NCBI GenBank assembly: GCA_035048495.1
Contig: CM068552.1
Span: forward strand, 28,398,154-28,462,153
Reading direction: 5' to 3'
Source of the DNA: Euptelea pleiosperma
Lineage: Eukaryota; Streptophyta; Magnoliopsida; Ranunculales; Eupteleaceae
Length of the DNA: 64,000 nt
Below are positions 47,005 through 58,784 of the stretch, one piece after another. Positions within the stretch are counted from its first letter, which is position 1; every line of letters begins with the position of its first letter. Both the position numbers and the translations under genes were made by a program. Below the pieces are notes generated by a model. The model was not told the DNA's origin. It ran no database searches and was given only the letters and a program-made list of their open reading frames with translations.

Positions 47005-49714
47005 GTAAAGGAAAACGTGCTGAAAAAAAGGTTTTTTCATTTTATTTTTTGTTAATTTGTTGATTCTACAAGATATTATTTCTTGATTAAAACACAAATT
47101 CATTTAAAAATAAAAATGGGAAATAACACAAATTTTGTCTATCTGTTGTCCATGTGGTCAATCGTATTACTGATTTCTAATCGTTGGATTAAGCATTATT
47201 GGCCATTATTCGGAGTAAAAAATCCAAAGGTTTGAAATCACTAATCAGACTGATTGGTGGACCTATAGTTACAAAATTATCATGATTAGTGCTTTTTAAT
47301 CCTTTGATTAAGCATTATTGACCATTATTTGGGGTACAAAGATCCAAAGGTTTAAAATCAGTAATCAGACTGGTTTTTGGTATATATAGGTCCACCAAGG
47401 GATGAGCCAGAGATCCATATATACGATCAGTGTCCTCGAAGAGTGCTCCACATGGCTCATTTTGTGGTCCTTAGCAAGAGAATGTGGAAATGAATTCCAC
47501 CCCAGCAAGCGAACTTGGGTTCCACCCTAGCAAGAGTACGCATGGTGCGGGCTCCAAGGTTTAAAAGGGGCCGTTATAACGGTATAACAGACTGGGGGCG
47601 TTTTTCCGTTGTAACAAATTGTAACGCTCAGGGGCAACAATGGAAAATAACGGGAAAAATGAAAATGATGGAAAATAACGGAAAAATGGTGCTAAAATTC
47701 AAATTTAAAAAAAAAAAAAAAAAAATCGAAAATAACGGCCATTTTTTGACAAAAATTTCCAGATAATTACAGTTGTTATTTTCGTTATAACAGAAAAATA
47801 ACGGCCGTTATTTTTAGAGCGTTCTAGCGGTACATAACGTAAGCAAGTGAGTTCCAAGCCCTTGCAAACTCCTTCACAAATTAGATGCAAGCAAGTGCAG
47901 CCCAAAAACTGATGCAAGTGGGTGCATTGTATTAGTTCAACATTTTTTCTTCCGAAAAATATTAATAATAATAATAACTAATTATTTTTTTATTTTTATT
48001 TAGTTTTCTATTTTTTTGAGATAGTTGGTGGGGTTAGTTTTCACCCAACCCCAAGCTTTCCCCTCCAAAAAATAATAATAAATAAATAAAATAACATGAT
48101 AACAATAATAGTTTGGGCTTTTAGTCAAAAAAATACTGAATAGTAAATCATAGGTTAAAACAGGTAAATTTTCAAAACAATACTCGGATCATACCAATTT
48201 TTTGTTTTTTGACCCTTTAACCCCGCACTTCTCTCCAAGCATCTGATCTTGTCAGATAAAAAAGTGATTAAAAAATAAAATTAACTCCTCCCTTTCTCAG
48301 AATCTCTGTCTCCCTTGTTTCTCTCTTCTCAAAACCTTCCGTCTTCTTCTCGTGTCGCATGGCGCCGTTGTCTGCTACCGTCGCTCCTCCATCTCGCTGC
48401 CGTATAGTTGTCATTTGTCTCACCGTCGTCTCTCTCCCTACCCTTTAAACGTTAATCTCTCGCAAACCCCCCCTCTCTCTCAGCCTCCCTCCCTGTCTTT
48501 GGATCCTTTTTTCTCCACTACCGTGTGCGTGTACAAAAATGAGTGTTCTGTAAATTTTCAGCTTATGGGACAAGAGAAAGTGATCAAAGAAACCAAATAG
48601 GAACAAGGTTCTTCAAGACCCACACTGCCTTGTGACTTGTGGAAGACAAAATTGTCCACAGCCCTCTCCAAAATACACTTGCTTTGGTAGAAATTGGAGG
48701 ACGAGGGCAATTTCTTGCGATGGAAATGCGGTAATGGTGGTGGTCTAGGTCTCGACTCTTGATTAGAAAGAAAGAGGAGAGAAGAGGATTTGAAGAAGCA
48801 CGAATTCATCATTTTTAGGCATTTTAATGGATTTTACTATGAATATTGAATTCACTATCGTTGGGCAATAAAGAAATGGCCTCATCAAAGGACGAAACTA
48901 GAAACCAGAGAAAGGGAGAAAGAGCCATGGCGTCCTTTATTTTTTTATTTTTTAAAAAGGGTCTGTTTGACCCCCTTGACAGACGTATTGTATTTTTTTT
49001 ATAAAATCAAGAAATAAAATAATCCATGCATTTTTTTGCAATGCACTACCAACCAATCATCTAAACTTCGTTAATTTGCATCTATTTACAAGGCGTGAAC
49101 CAAACAGTTGTAAGTGATCACTTGCGCATTGTAAGTGATTATAACGTAAGTCGCTACATTTGCACAACAGGGAGGTGTGAACCTCCATTTGATGGGTCCG
49201 CAAGGCCAATATGTCAACCTAGCAAAACAATGTACCTCAGTTTTTGGCAAATGAGGGCTTTTTGGAACATCATTTGTGATTGATCATTTGATTAGCATAC
49301 CAGAACACTGCACCGATAAAAAAAATAAAAATAAAAAAGCATTCCAGAACATAAACGGCCCAGAACACCAATGTGGACCCATCAGGGACACAATATAAGC
49401 CACGTGACACACTGTTACAGGACTCGGACCATATGGATGTTTGTCCTATCCCATGTTGGACCTACAAACCACAAATCAGCCTGATTAGTGATTCATAGGC
49501 TTTGGATTGGACTTCTTTTCATGGGCTGATCTCAACTGTGGGAATTTGAGCAGTATGATTCGATGTAGGAATAGATACCCCTTAAGAATTGGTCAGGGTG
49601 CTCTATCTGGGCGCTACGAACTACTTTATTATAGATATCCCAAAGCTCCCAAAGAAATGTGCAAATGTACTGAGTTTGGAATGAATTCTCTTCAGTTTGA
49701 TTGTTAGATGGCAT
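47005..49714. other. Beta-galactosidase intron or 3' remnant, with dispersed repeats
   Basis: Starts with a GTAAAG donor. About 47170-47400 holds two diverged direct copies of a segment with cctttgattaagcattattg-like and aaatcagtaatcagactg. About 47560-47830 is the AACGG/CCGTT repeat also seen at 9380-9660, with a poly-A run at about 47708-47723. 48190-48950 is C/T-rich then mixed, with no protein-like frame. About 49330-49510 again has the cagcctgattagtgattc repeat. No further beta-galactosidase exon is visible. Confidence 0.5.
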
Positions 49715-49730
49715 GATTTTTTTCCATTAT

Positions 49731-52700
49731 CTATGTTTCACCTTCCTCTGCTGACCAGTACTCACAGTGAAGAGATAGAGGAGAGGTGAACCACAAACGA
49801 ACACTGATCGGACAGTTAAATAAAGCATGATGAGATGTCTCCTTAGGTGTATGACAACGAGGACATTCTAGCGAGAAGTGCCTGATTTGTCGATGAATTG
49901 TCGTCCGATTAGGAAGGATATTTCTAAAAAGTTTCCATATGAACATTTGAATTCTGTACAGGAGAGGAAGGCGCCAAATTTTTGTCCATATGGGATGGGC
50001 TGTGCTCTGTTCCGCTGTGATTCGACGCTGTGTGCTAAGGGTTTGGAATGCTGATTTGGTAGAGAATTGACCTCTTGGATGGGGCATCCAATGGATGCGA
50101 TTCCTATTCAAGTTCGTACTAAGAGGAATGGATTCAATGGAAACCTCAGATATATGGAATAACGAGGATAGGAGTTGTCTATTCCATGAAGCATTGGGAA
50201 GAATAAGATCACTGACCTTTTGAATGCTTGACTGCCCCATATGCGAAGGAGCGGTGAGCTGACCCGAAGGGTTTGGAATCCATTTATCTTCCCTAATGTT
50301 AACTTGTCTCCCAGAGCCTATCACCCAACCACAATGAGGCGCGAACTTTGCGGTTGCTTTATGCATGCTTTTCTAGCTCCAAGATGCCGATGGGGGACAC
50401 ATTGTCCTAAGAATGTTGAAGTCAGGACTATATCTTTTCAGTAAATGAGCTGACAAGAATGAATGTTGGTCCTATTGAAGACGCCACATTGTTTTAAACA
50501 GAAGTGTTAAGTTAGCTGGATGAAATCGCCGAAATCCCAAGCCACCTTCCGCTTTCGGCTTATAGAGAGAGGTCCAATTTGTGAGGCGAAGAGTGCGCTT
50601 GTGTTCTGATGCGCCCCACCAAAATTGATTAGATAGAGAGTCCATTCTTTCACAAAGCGTCTTTGGGAGGAGGAAGGATTGCATTACGTAGACGGGAATA
50701 GCCTCTGTCACACTTTTAATCAAAGTGGCTCAACTCGCTTGTGAAAGGAGTTTCGATCTCCATCCTTCCATGAGATTCGTGATTTTTTCCTCACAGTACT
50801 GAAAGGTTTTCATTTTGGATCTTCCCAGAATAAGAGGAGTGCCCAAATAATTGGTAGATGTTTTAAAATTTTTATCCCAATGATATAGGATAACGCCTTT
50901 TTCTGTCTGCGAAGTAGACTAGGACTAAAGATCATTTCGGATTTCATGAAATTAACTTGCTGACCTGACAGACAGCAATAGTCCTCCAGAATTTACTTTA
51001 ACACTCTCGCTTCTACTAGATTGGCATGGCAAAAAAGTATGCAATCGTCTGCAAATAGAAGGTGTGAGATTGGAGGGCAAGCACGAGAGATTTTCATACC
51101 ATGGATCTGGTTCTCCATTTCTGCCTTTTGTAACATAAATGATAGGACATTCATGCATAAGACAAAAAGATATGGAGATAGAGGGTCGCCTTGACGTAAC
51201 CCACGAGATGCCCGGAAGAAACCGAAGGGAGAACCATTCAGTTTAATCGAGAAAGATGAAGAAGAGATGCATTGCTAAATAATGTTTATCCAAGCGTCGT
51301 TGAACCCCATTTTCTTTAAGACTTGAAGAAGGAATGGCCATTCAATTCTATCATAAGCTTTAGCCATATCAATTTTGATTGCCATCAAACCTGTTTTACC
51401 TTTTTTCTTTTTCCGGAGAACCTTCATCAATTCTTGAGCTAGAATAATATTGTATGAGATTTGACAACCAGGGATAAAGGCTCTTTGATTTTCCGCTACA
51501 AGATGAGTCATGAGAGGACGAAGCCTTTGCGCAAAAATTTTAGCGATGATTTTATAAATCATATTACAAAGGCTTATGGGTCTGAAATGATGAGGATATT
51601 CTGGATTTGGAATTTTCGGGATAAGAGCAATAAGGGTTTGGTTGATATTGCTCAGGTCACTCTCATTGGAAAAGGCTTGCTGGACCAAAGCAAGAACTAA
51701 ATCTTTGATGGTTTCCCAATAGGTTTGATAGAAAAGAGCTGTGAATCCATCTGGCCCAGGTGCTTTGTGTGGCCCCATAGTAAAAACCACTTTTTGAACT
51801 TCCTCCATAGTTATAGGTTGCATGAGTCTGAAATTGTCATCCGCTGATATACAAGGAAGCTGAATGCGATCAAGTAATTCAAAGTTTTGAGAATTTGATG
51901 AAGAGAATATGTCTTTGAAAAACTCAACAAATGATGTTCCTACTTGTTTCCTCGTACTGCAAGGATTGCCCTGCCCTTCTTTGATCCATTCAATACGTTT
52001 TTTCCTCCTTTGAATGAGAGTTGAGACATGGAAAATTTTGAGTTTTTGTCCCCTACCTTCAACCACTTTTCTCTGGACTTGTCACGCCAAAGTTTTTCCT
52101 CCTGAGACAAAATAGAATCAATCTCTTCTGCAATTTCTTTCTCCTGTCTCAGGTTATCCTCCGAGAGATATAGTTGTTGGGTATGAGATAATTGATCTTT
52201 GAGCGTATGCAATCGAGCAAACGTTGAGCTTTATTCTGATTATTCCATTTTTTCAACTGGTGTTTTAGAGATTTCAGCTTTTTGAGCATTATTTCATTAG
52301 GCTTTCCTTGGGTTTCTTGATTCCAAACTCTTTCCACAGTACTTTGACATTCCTTCTCAGTGGACCACATCGACATAAAATGGAAAGGCTTAAGAAAGCG
52401 AGGTTGTGACGGATCTGTGTCCAGGAGCATGGGACAATGATCAAATGAGTAGTTCAGAAGGTGATGAACACAAGCATTTGGAAAATGGACTCGCCATGCA
52501 CAGTTTGCTATGGCCTTGTCCAATCGTTCACGCACATTTGCCCACCCTTTTCGCTTATTAGTCCAAGTGAAGGGATGACCAATAAATCCAAGATCAATGA
52601 GATCATTCTGCTGCAAAAAGTCCAAGAAGGATTGATTATAGATCAAGGGAGTTGAAGAGTGACTACGTTTTTCCCATGCTGCTAAAAGTCATTGAAATCA

Positions 52701-53101
52701 CCCAATATAACCCAAGGGTGAGAAGTATTGTGAGCTTTTGTATGGAGATCATTCCAAAGAGTTTTCCGATGACTAGAGCGCGAATCTCCATAAATAAGAG
52801 ATAGATTCCAAGGGTTGTAACTGTGTTCTGAAATGATTCTGAGATGAATGCCTCTCATATTTTGATCTAGTAGGTTTACTTGCACCCCTTCTTTCCAACA
52901 TACTAGAAGACCACCACTATAATTCACTGCTTCCGCCACAACATAATGTTTAAATCCCAACGACTGAATTAACACAGCACTTTTTTCCTTGGAAGCTTTG
53001 GTCTCAGATAAGAATATTATATCAGGATTATGCTCTCTGAGGTGGGTTTTTAGAGCTCAAATTGTTGAGGGTTTCCCACTCCCTCGACAATTCCAGGCCA
53101 T
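49731..53101 (-). pseudogene. LINE ORF2: endonuclease, reverse transcriptase, zf-RVT
   Basis: On the minus strand it starts MAWNCRGSG at 53101, the usual opening of the plant LINE endonuclease, with a stop a few codons later. It continues FKHYVVAEAVNYSGGLLVCW, WVILGDFNDF and LGFIGHPFTWTNKRKGWANV. The reverse transcriptase reads VVFTMGPHKAPGPDGFTALF, NQTLIALIPKIP, FRPISLCNMIYKIIAKIFAQ and AIKIDMAKAYDRIEW. The zf-RVT end reads GRQVNIREDKWIPNP, IWTKIWRLPLLYRIQMFIWK and CPRCHTPKETSHHALFNC. The frame is broken at least six times. Confidence 0.88.
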
Positions 53102-53369
53102 GATTAACATATCACCCTGGGGGGCGGATAAGGACCTGCCACCCACGCCCATAAAAAATGAATTGATACATTCCAATAAATTAGAGAGCAGAGCCAATTT
53201 CTCCAGATGAAAGGAACAGTTGTGATTAGAAGGCTGACCTGATTATTAAGGCGTGCTTGAGGATGGTTTGTTTGCAAGTCTGAGGAGGCCATGATTTCGT
53301 CCTCTACCACTGTTGCTTCACATGCTTCTTGCATTGTTCTTTTCCGTGCTTGGACCATCACAACATTTT

Positions 53370-54431
53370 CTATGCTCTGAGAGACTTGGGGATCAGGAGG
53401 TGAGGATGTACTGCCCAAAGATTCTCCATCTTTGCTCCGTAGGGGTTTGATGTGTTGGCAGAGTGAATTTCAACCAATTTGCATAGATGTTTAGGCTTCC
53501 TTGCAACTACATCATAGCGAATCCTTTTGGGAGGAAGCAATTCCATTATTGTGAGTTTTTGCAGGGGAGAAGGATTTTGCTTTGCTTGTTGCACTAAGTA
53601 CGAGGGGATCCCTGAGAATTCAAGGCGCATTTTATTTTTCTCTGTGTTTCTTGATTCCGCATTCAACCATGCACCATATTGCTTGGTATCAGGATCTGCC
53701 TAGAAAGTTGATAATTCTGCATTGAAGTATTCTATTTTTTCCCCTCCACATCGGGAGTCTGTGTGTCCAACCTGTCCACATAGATAGCAAAAAGCAAGTA
53801 AACGTTCATACTTGAAGGCAATCCAGTACCAGTTTTCCTGAAATGGCATCCACACTCCCGGAGTTAAACTTTTTCGAAGGTCGACTTTGACTCAGAACCG
53901 AAGAAATTTATATTTGTTGATTTCATCATCTTCAATAAAGTCAACTTTAATGGGTTCTCCTATTTGTTTGGCAAGGTCTTTTGTTGTCAAGGGTTTGAAC
54001 AGTTCTTCTGCCTGAACCCAGAAGGGGCAATACCAGAATATAGTTTCAGCGGGTGATCGGGCTAAGCTCCGTTTAATCATCACCATTAGATGCGTATGAA
54101 CTGTCCAAGGCCCTTCATCAAGAACCCATTCCTGATCACGACCATTTGTGAACAGGAATCCGAAGACATTCCCTCCCATGTCCATAAGCTTAAACCTCCT
54201 GACAGTTCCCCACCCCATCGAGAGGCTTTGTTTTACCGCCATGGGGTTGACATTTTTCTCCGTCAGGAGTTTCCCAACCACAGCAAACTTTCACTCGCGA
54301 GCACCTTTTTGTTCGATTTCTAGCCGGGGAAGAAAAATAGGTCCCACTCGGCAACCTAGGGATAGCTTTTTGGAGAGCTCTTCACTCAACCTCTCCAGAT
54401 TTTGTCGTTCCTGTGCTAAAGAATCTGCCAT
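53370..54431 (-). pseudogene. LINE ORF1 (DUF4283-like, CCHC zinc knuckle)
   Basis: It starts MADSLAQERQNLERLSEELS at 54431, with an early stop. It then reads VGKLLTEKNVNPMAVKQSL, GNVFGFLFTNGRDQEWVLDE and SLARSPAETIFWYCPFWVQ, a DUF4283-type RNA-binding region, followed near 53780 by a zinc knuckle CYLCGQVGHTDSRC. Family role: nucleic-acid-binding chaperone of the LINE particle. Broken by stops and frameshifts. Confidence 0.82.
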
Positions 54432-54541
54432 GAACGTAGGTATGTGGGGAAAACTAGTGCTTCCTCTTTCCTGTCATAAGACTGGTGGGAGTATAATAAC
54501 TGGAGGATGAAATAAGTGCTCCTTCATCTGGGAATGTGATG

Positions 54542-57500
54542 TGTCACGTCCCGAATTCGGATACCCAGATACGACTCAAAAATCTGTGGATCGACCCGTA
54601 CCCAAACCCAGTGGTGACCATGAATGTCCCCTAGTGGTCCAATTAGGTCAATTAGACTACTAAGGTTCATTTGAAAACCTACTAAGTAAACAAAAAAGAA
54701 TAGATGTAGAAAGTAAATAATTAAAATAATTCATAACTCAAACAATTCAATCAATCAATTAAGTGTGGAGAGATGGAGGTGAGAACATACTCTCAATCAA
54801 AGGACTACATGCACATGAAAATAAATAAGTAATGTTTTAAAACAATCAAAATAAAGTCTTCTAAAGTGTGGGATCGACTCCCAAATCATCGCCGATCTCC
54901 TCAAATGCATCGGAGTCTTTCGCCTCAAAATCATCTCACGTACCCAACTCCTCAAAATCTGAAAATGGTATCGGTGTAGCACCATGAACTGAGGCCTAGT
55001 AATACAACAGTGTGCATGGTATGATATCATACTATACAAGTTTTTAACCAAGGTATGCATCTCAATCATATAATAAGAATGACATGAATATGAAGGTAAA
55101 TGCAACTAGTACCCATAACCACATAGGGTCTCCATCTCCTTCCCGCACTGGGAGCAGTCTCATTGACCCATCTGCAAGATATAATAACGTCTGGGGCCTT
55201 TCACCTTAAGGTACCGAACCCTGATTAATTGATAAAACCAGTATCAACGTATATAATATACTTCAACCACGTTCCCTTATGCACCTCTTATATGAAATGA
55301 CGTGATGATCATGGTATGATAACAAGATGGTACTACTGTTACATGGCATAAGCAAACATGTATTTAATATTTAAATAAGAATATAAAATGAAGATATGAT
55401 CATCAAAAGTGATAACATGGGAACAAATTAGGGTTAACCATGAATAACATATAACAATCATCGAAAGTCACGATCAACACGAATGAACAATATAAGTGAA
55501 AATCAAAAGACAATCCAACACACCATGGTCGAACCCTATGAGGGATCCATGACACAAGGTCGAACCCTAAAGAGGGATGCAAGACACTTGACCGAACCCT
55601 ATGAGAGATCCAAGACACATGGGTGGGATCCCCATGCATACAAGTATAGGTCAAACTATCTAGGGTTTAGTCAAACAATAAGGGTTAAACCCCTTAATAG
55701 TAAATAATCATGAACGCACCACTAAGGGTTCCCAAGGTCATTAATCGTCCAAAATCCAAAAAATAAGTTTTTTTTTTACAGAAAACGTGTTTCTTTATAA
55801 AAATCATAACTAAATAAATATAAATTAAAAAAATACAAACTCAATGAATTTAGAGACTATATTCACTAAGGTTTCTAAGAAAAATAAATTCAAAAATATT
55901 TATTTCTAAAATTAAAGTCGAAATTCTTAAAGAAATAGAATGAACAGAATCTGAAATTCTGGATTTTGCATAAAGTGTCAATACCTTAGAAAAATTACAA
56001 CTAAATAAATACATATCCTAAAAATATAAAATTAATGGATTTAAAAAATAGATTCACATAGGTTTATAAAAAAAATAAATAGAAAAATATTTAATTTCAA
56101 AATATATATATGTAAATTCTTAACCAATTGGACCGTACAGAATCTGAAATTCTGGGTCTTGTAGAAAAGTCCAGCATATTATAAAACTTATAACTAAATA
56201 AATAAATATCAGAAAAATACAAACTCAATAAATTTGGAGACTAGATTCAGAGAGGTATTTATGAAAAATAATTATAAAAATATTTCGATTCAAAATATAG
56301 ATCGAAACCTTTGATGAACTGGACTGTACAGAATCTAAAATTTTGGGTTTTATAGAAAAGTCCAGCACATTTAAAAAATCATAACTTAATCAATACAAAT
56401 CACAAAAATACAAACTCAAAGGTTCTAGAAACTAAATTGATAGAGGTATCTATGAAAAATAATTAGAAAAATATTTAAGTTCAAAATATAGATCAAAATC
56501 CCAAGTGAAATGGACTATGCAAAATCTGGAATTCTAGGTTTTGAAGAAAATGACAGTACCTTAGAAAAATCGTAACTAAATAAATATAAATCATAAAAAT
56601 ATAAACTCAACTGTTTTGAAAAATAGATTCATAGAGGGTTTTAGAAAAAATATTTAAGTATTAAAAATACAACAAAAATTATAAAGAAATGGCTATCTAT
56701 TATGGATGCCAAATAAGTCATGGCCAAACTCATCATAGTGGCACTAAACAGTAATCAACTCAAGAAAAATATACTAAATCATATTCAAATTAATTTATAG
56801 TTAAGATCTACTATTATATAATGAATGAAAAGCAATAATTTGAAGAAGAACAAGCATAGGATGTATCAAGCACACTTATCTTAAGGTTCTCGAACTTTAA
56901 TGGAATCAAAAGTTTCTTTAAATTTGAAAATCGTTGGATCGTCCTCTTCTCGGGATATGTTCTTCTATTCAGAGTCTTCGTCAATTCTTCCTTCTTGCTC
57001 GAGTATAATCGGTGCCCAAATGAAGGTTTAATGGAGATTTCTCTATTCTTTAATGGAGTTTGGGTTTGTGAAACCTTCTTAAGCTTTAGGGTTTTCATAA
57101 ATAGGTTTAGGGTAGGATTAGGGTTTCTATATTAGTGAAATTCGTAACTATCAAATGAATGACTTTTTCAACCCTCAAAAACTTATATTTTACATTACTA
57201 ATGGATTAAAAATGGGCCCAAGGCCCATATACATCAACTAGGCTTCATTTAATAATATTATCAAGCCCAAAAGGCCTCTTGATTGGCCATACGGGCCCAC
57301 CCAAAAATCATAACATAAATAATTATACATTAATTCAATTAAATTATATTACATAATTTAAAAGTTCATACAATAAGGTATTGACACATGTCACACACAT
57401 AAATCATAAAAACGTTCAAAACCCTATAAAAGTGTCAAATGATATTGGAATGACCCGAAAGTGATTCGTGGGTCCCACACGCCTATTAAATAAATAAAAT

Positions 57501-57957
57501 ATAATTAAATATTATTTTTTTTAAAATATGCGAATGGTAGGCAGTTCAAAAATTATGAAAATACTATTTTTGTCAAAATCTCTCACTAAGGTTTTTATGT
57601 CTCAAGAAAGGTTTCAAATCTCATAGGTAAGTTGGTAAGGATAAAAAAAATATGAATATTTTTTATATCTCGGGCCTACAAAATAATTTTTTTATAAAAG
57701 TTCTGGAATGTTAGCTAGGGAAAGAAAAAGTCCCTTGCAAGTTATGGTTCATTATTTTTAGTAAGAAATTCAGCCCTAAAGAGCGAGTTTCAAAAATAGC
57801 AGGTTTTCTAAGTTGTCGGAATGAAACCAAATTAAACATACATACTTAACAATGATATTAAACCATAAAAACAATAATAGAAGTCTGAAAAGGTTTAGGT
57901 TTTCATTCTTAGGTGAATTTATCGTAATACCCTAAAACAAATGTTCAGGGTATTACA
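54542..57957 (-). repeat. LARD-like element 3' LTR
   Basis: 3,416 bp, matching 58785-62233. It contains four or more diverged subrepeats of 180-205 bp at about 55780-56660, marked by aatctgaaattctgg-type segments near 55951, 56154, 56335 and 56526. Confidence 0.92.
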
Positions 57958-57970
57958 ATCTACCCCCCTT
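57958..57970 (-). other. Polypurine tract of the LARD-like element
   Basis: On the minus strand aaggggggtagat directly precedes the LTR start TGTAATACCC, the position of the plus-strand primer in LTR retrotransposons. Confidence 0.75.
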
Positions 57971-58769
57971 AAAGAAAATTTCGTCCTCAAAAATCAAACC
58001 CCCTCAAAGAAATTCTCAACCTAGTCTATCAAATCTGATTAGTCAGCTAATCATTTTAGACAAGCTTAGTTAGATTGGTTGACAAACTTTATAACTACAC
58101 ACAGTCAGATTGGCCAACTTTATCAATATAGTAAACCTAGCCAAATTGGTCATCTACACCAATCTAGTCCAATCCAGGCAAGTTAATCATCTACGTCTAG
58201 TCAACTTAACTATACTGGTCAAACTAGTCAATATAGTCAACCTTAGTTAAACTGATAAACTTGATCAATCTAATCGACCTAATCAGCTGGTAAAACTAAT
58301 CAATCTATCTTCCAGTCAAACTGGTCATGCTAGTCAACTGGCCTACTAGTCAAAATAGTCAGACTGTTCAATTAAGATCATCTGAGGGGTTAATTCTGTC
58401 AATATACCATTCTGTCACGATCTTCTTTAGAAGTATGACAGTATTAGGTTTACGACAAAGTCAAGTATAATCTAGAATTAAGTATTACAATAATATACAT
58501 ATAAACAATAGTACACAATCACTATTTATAAGTATTACAAACAATCAGAGTGCTCTAGCTTATAGTATTTCAAAGTGTCTCTAATGTATATACTAAAATG
58601 TCACAGTCCCCATAACCAGAATGGACACATTAACCAAATCCCCCTAATGGTCTCCATTGCACAGGTATCTAGGGTAATCTACTAATTGTGCTCTGATACC
58701 ACTCTGTCACACACAACTCAATTATGCATGGACCCATTACATACAAATACTTAAGTGTCTGAAGCCTGT

Positions 58770-58781
58770 GCTCTGATACCA
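58770..58781 (-). other. Primer binding site (initiator tRNA-Met type)
   Basis: The minus strand reads TGGTATCAGAGC, the common plant initiator-tRNA primer site, separated from the 5' LTR by 3 bases. An identical copy lies at 58690-58701, also followed by a tgtca segment like the LTR end. Confidence 0.88.
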
Positions 58782-58784
58782 CTC

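Larger units (their letters stand above)
49715..54541 (-). mobile_element. LINE (L1-type non-LTR retrotransposon), inactive
   Basis: A minus-strand element with both ORFs in plant L1 order: ORF1 with DUF4283-like and CCHC parts, then ORF2 with endonuclease, reverse transcriptase and zf-RVT. The 3' end probably lies near the T run at about 49717-49723 (a short poly-A on the minus strand). The 5' end meets the LTR element inserted at 54542, so part of its 5' region may continue past 62233. Many frameshifts and stops make it inactive. Confidence 0.85.
57958..58784 (-). other. LARD-like element internal region, non-coding
   Basis: 827 bp without open frames of note. It is rich in short gtcaa/ctagtc motifs (58020-58380, many variants of tagtcaa and ctggtca) and holds two copies of the primer-site sequence (58690-58701 and 58770-58781). 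Confidence 0.8.
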
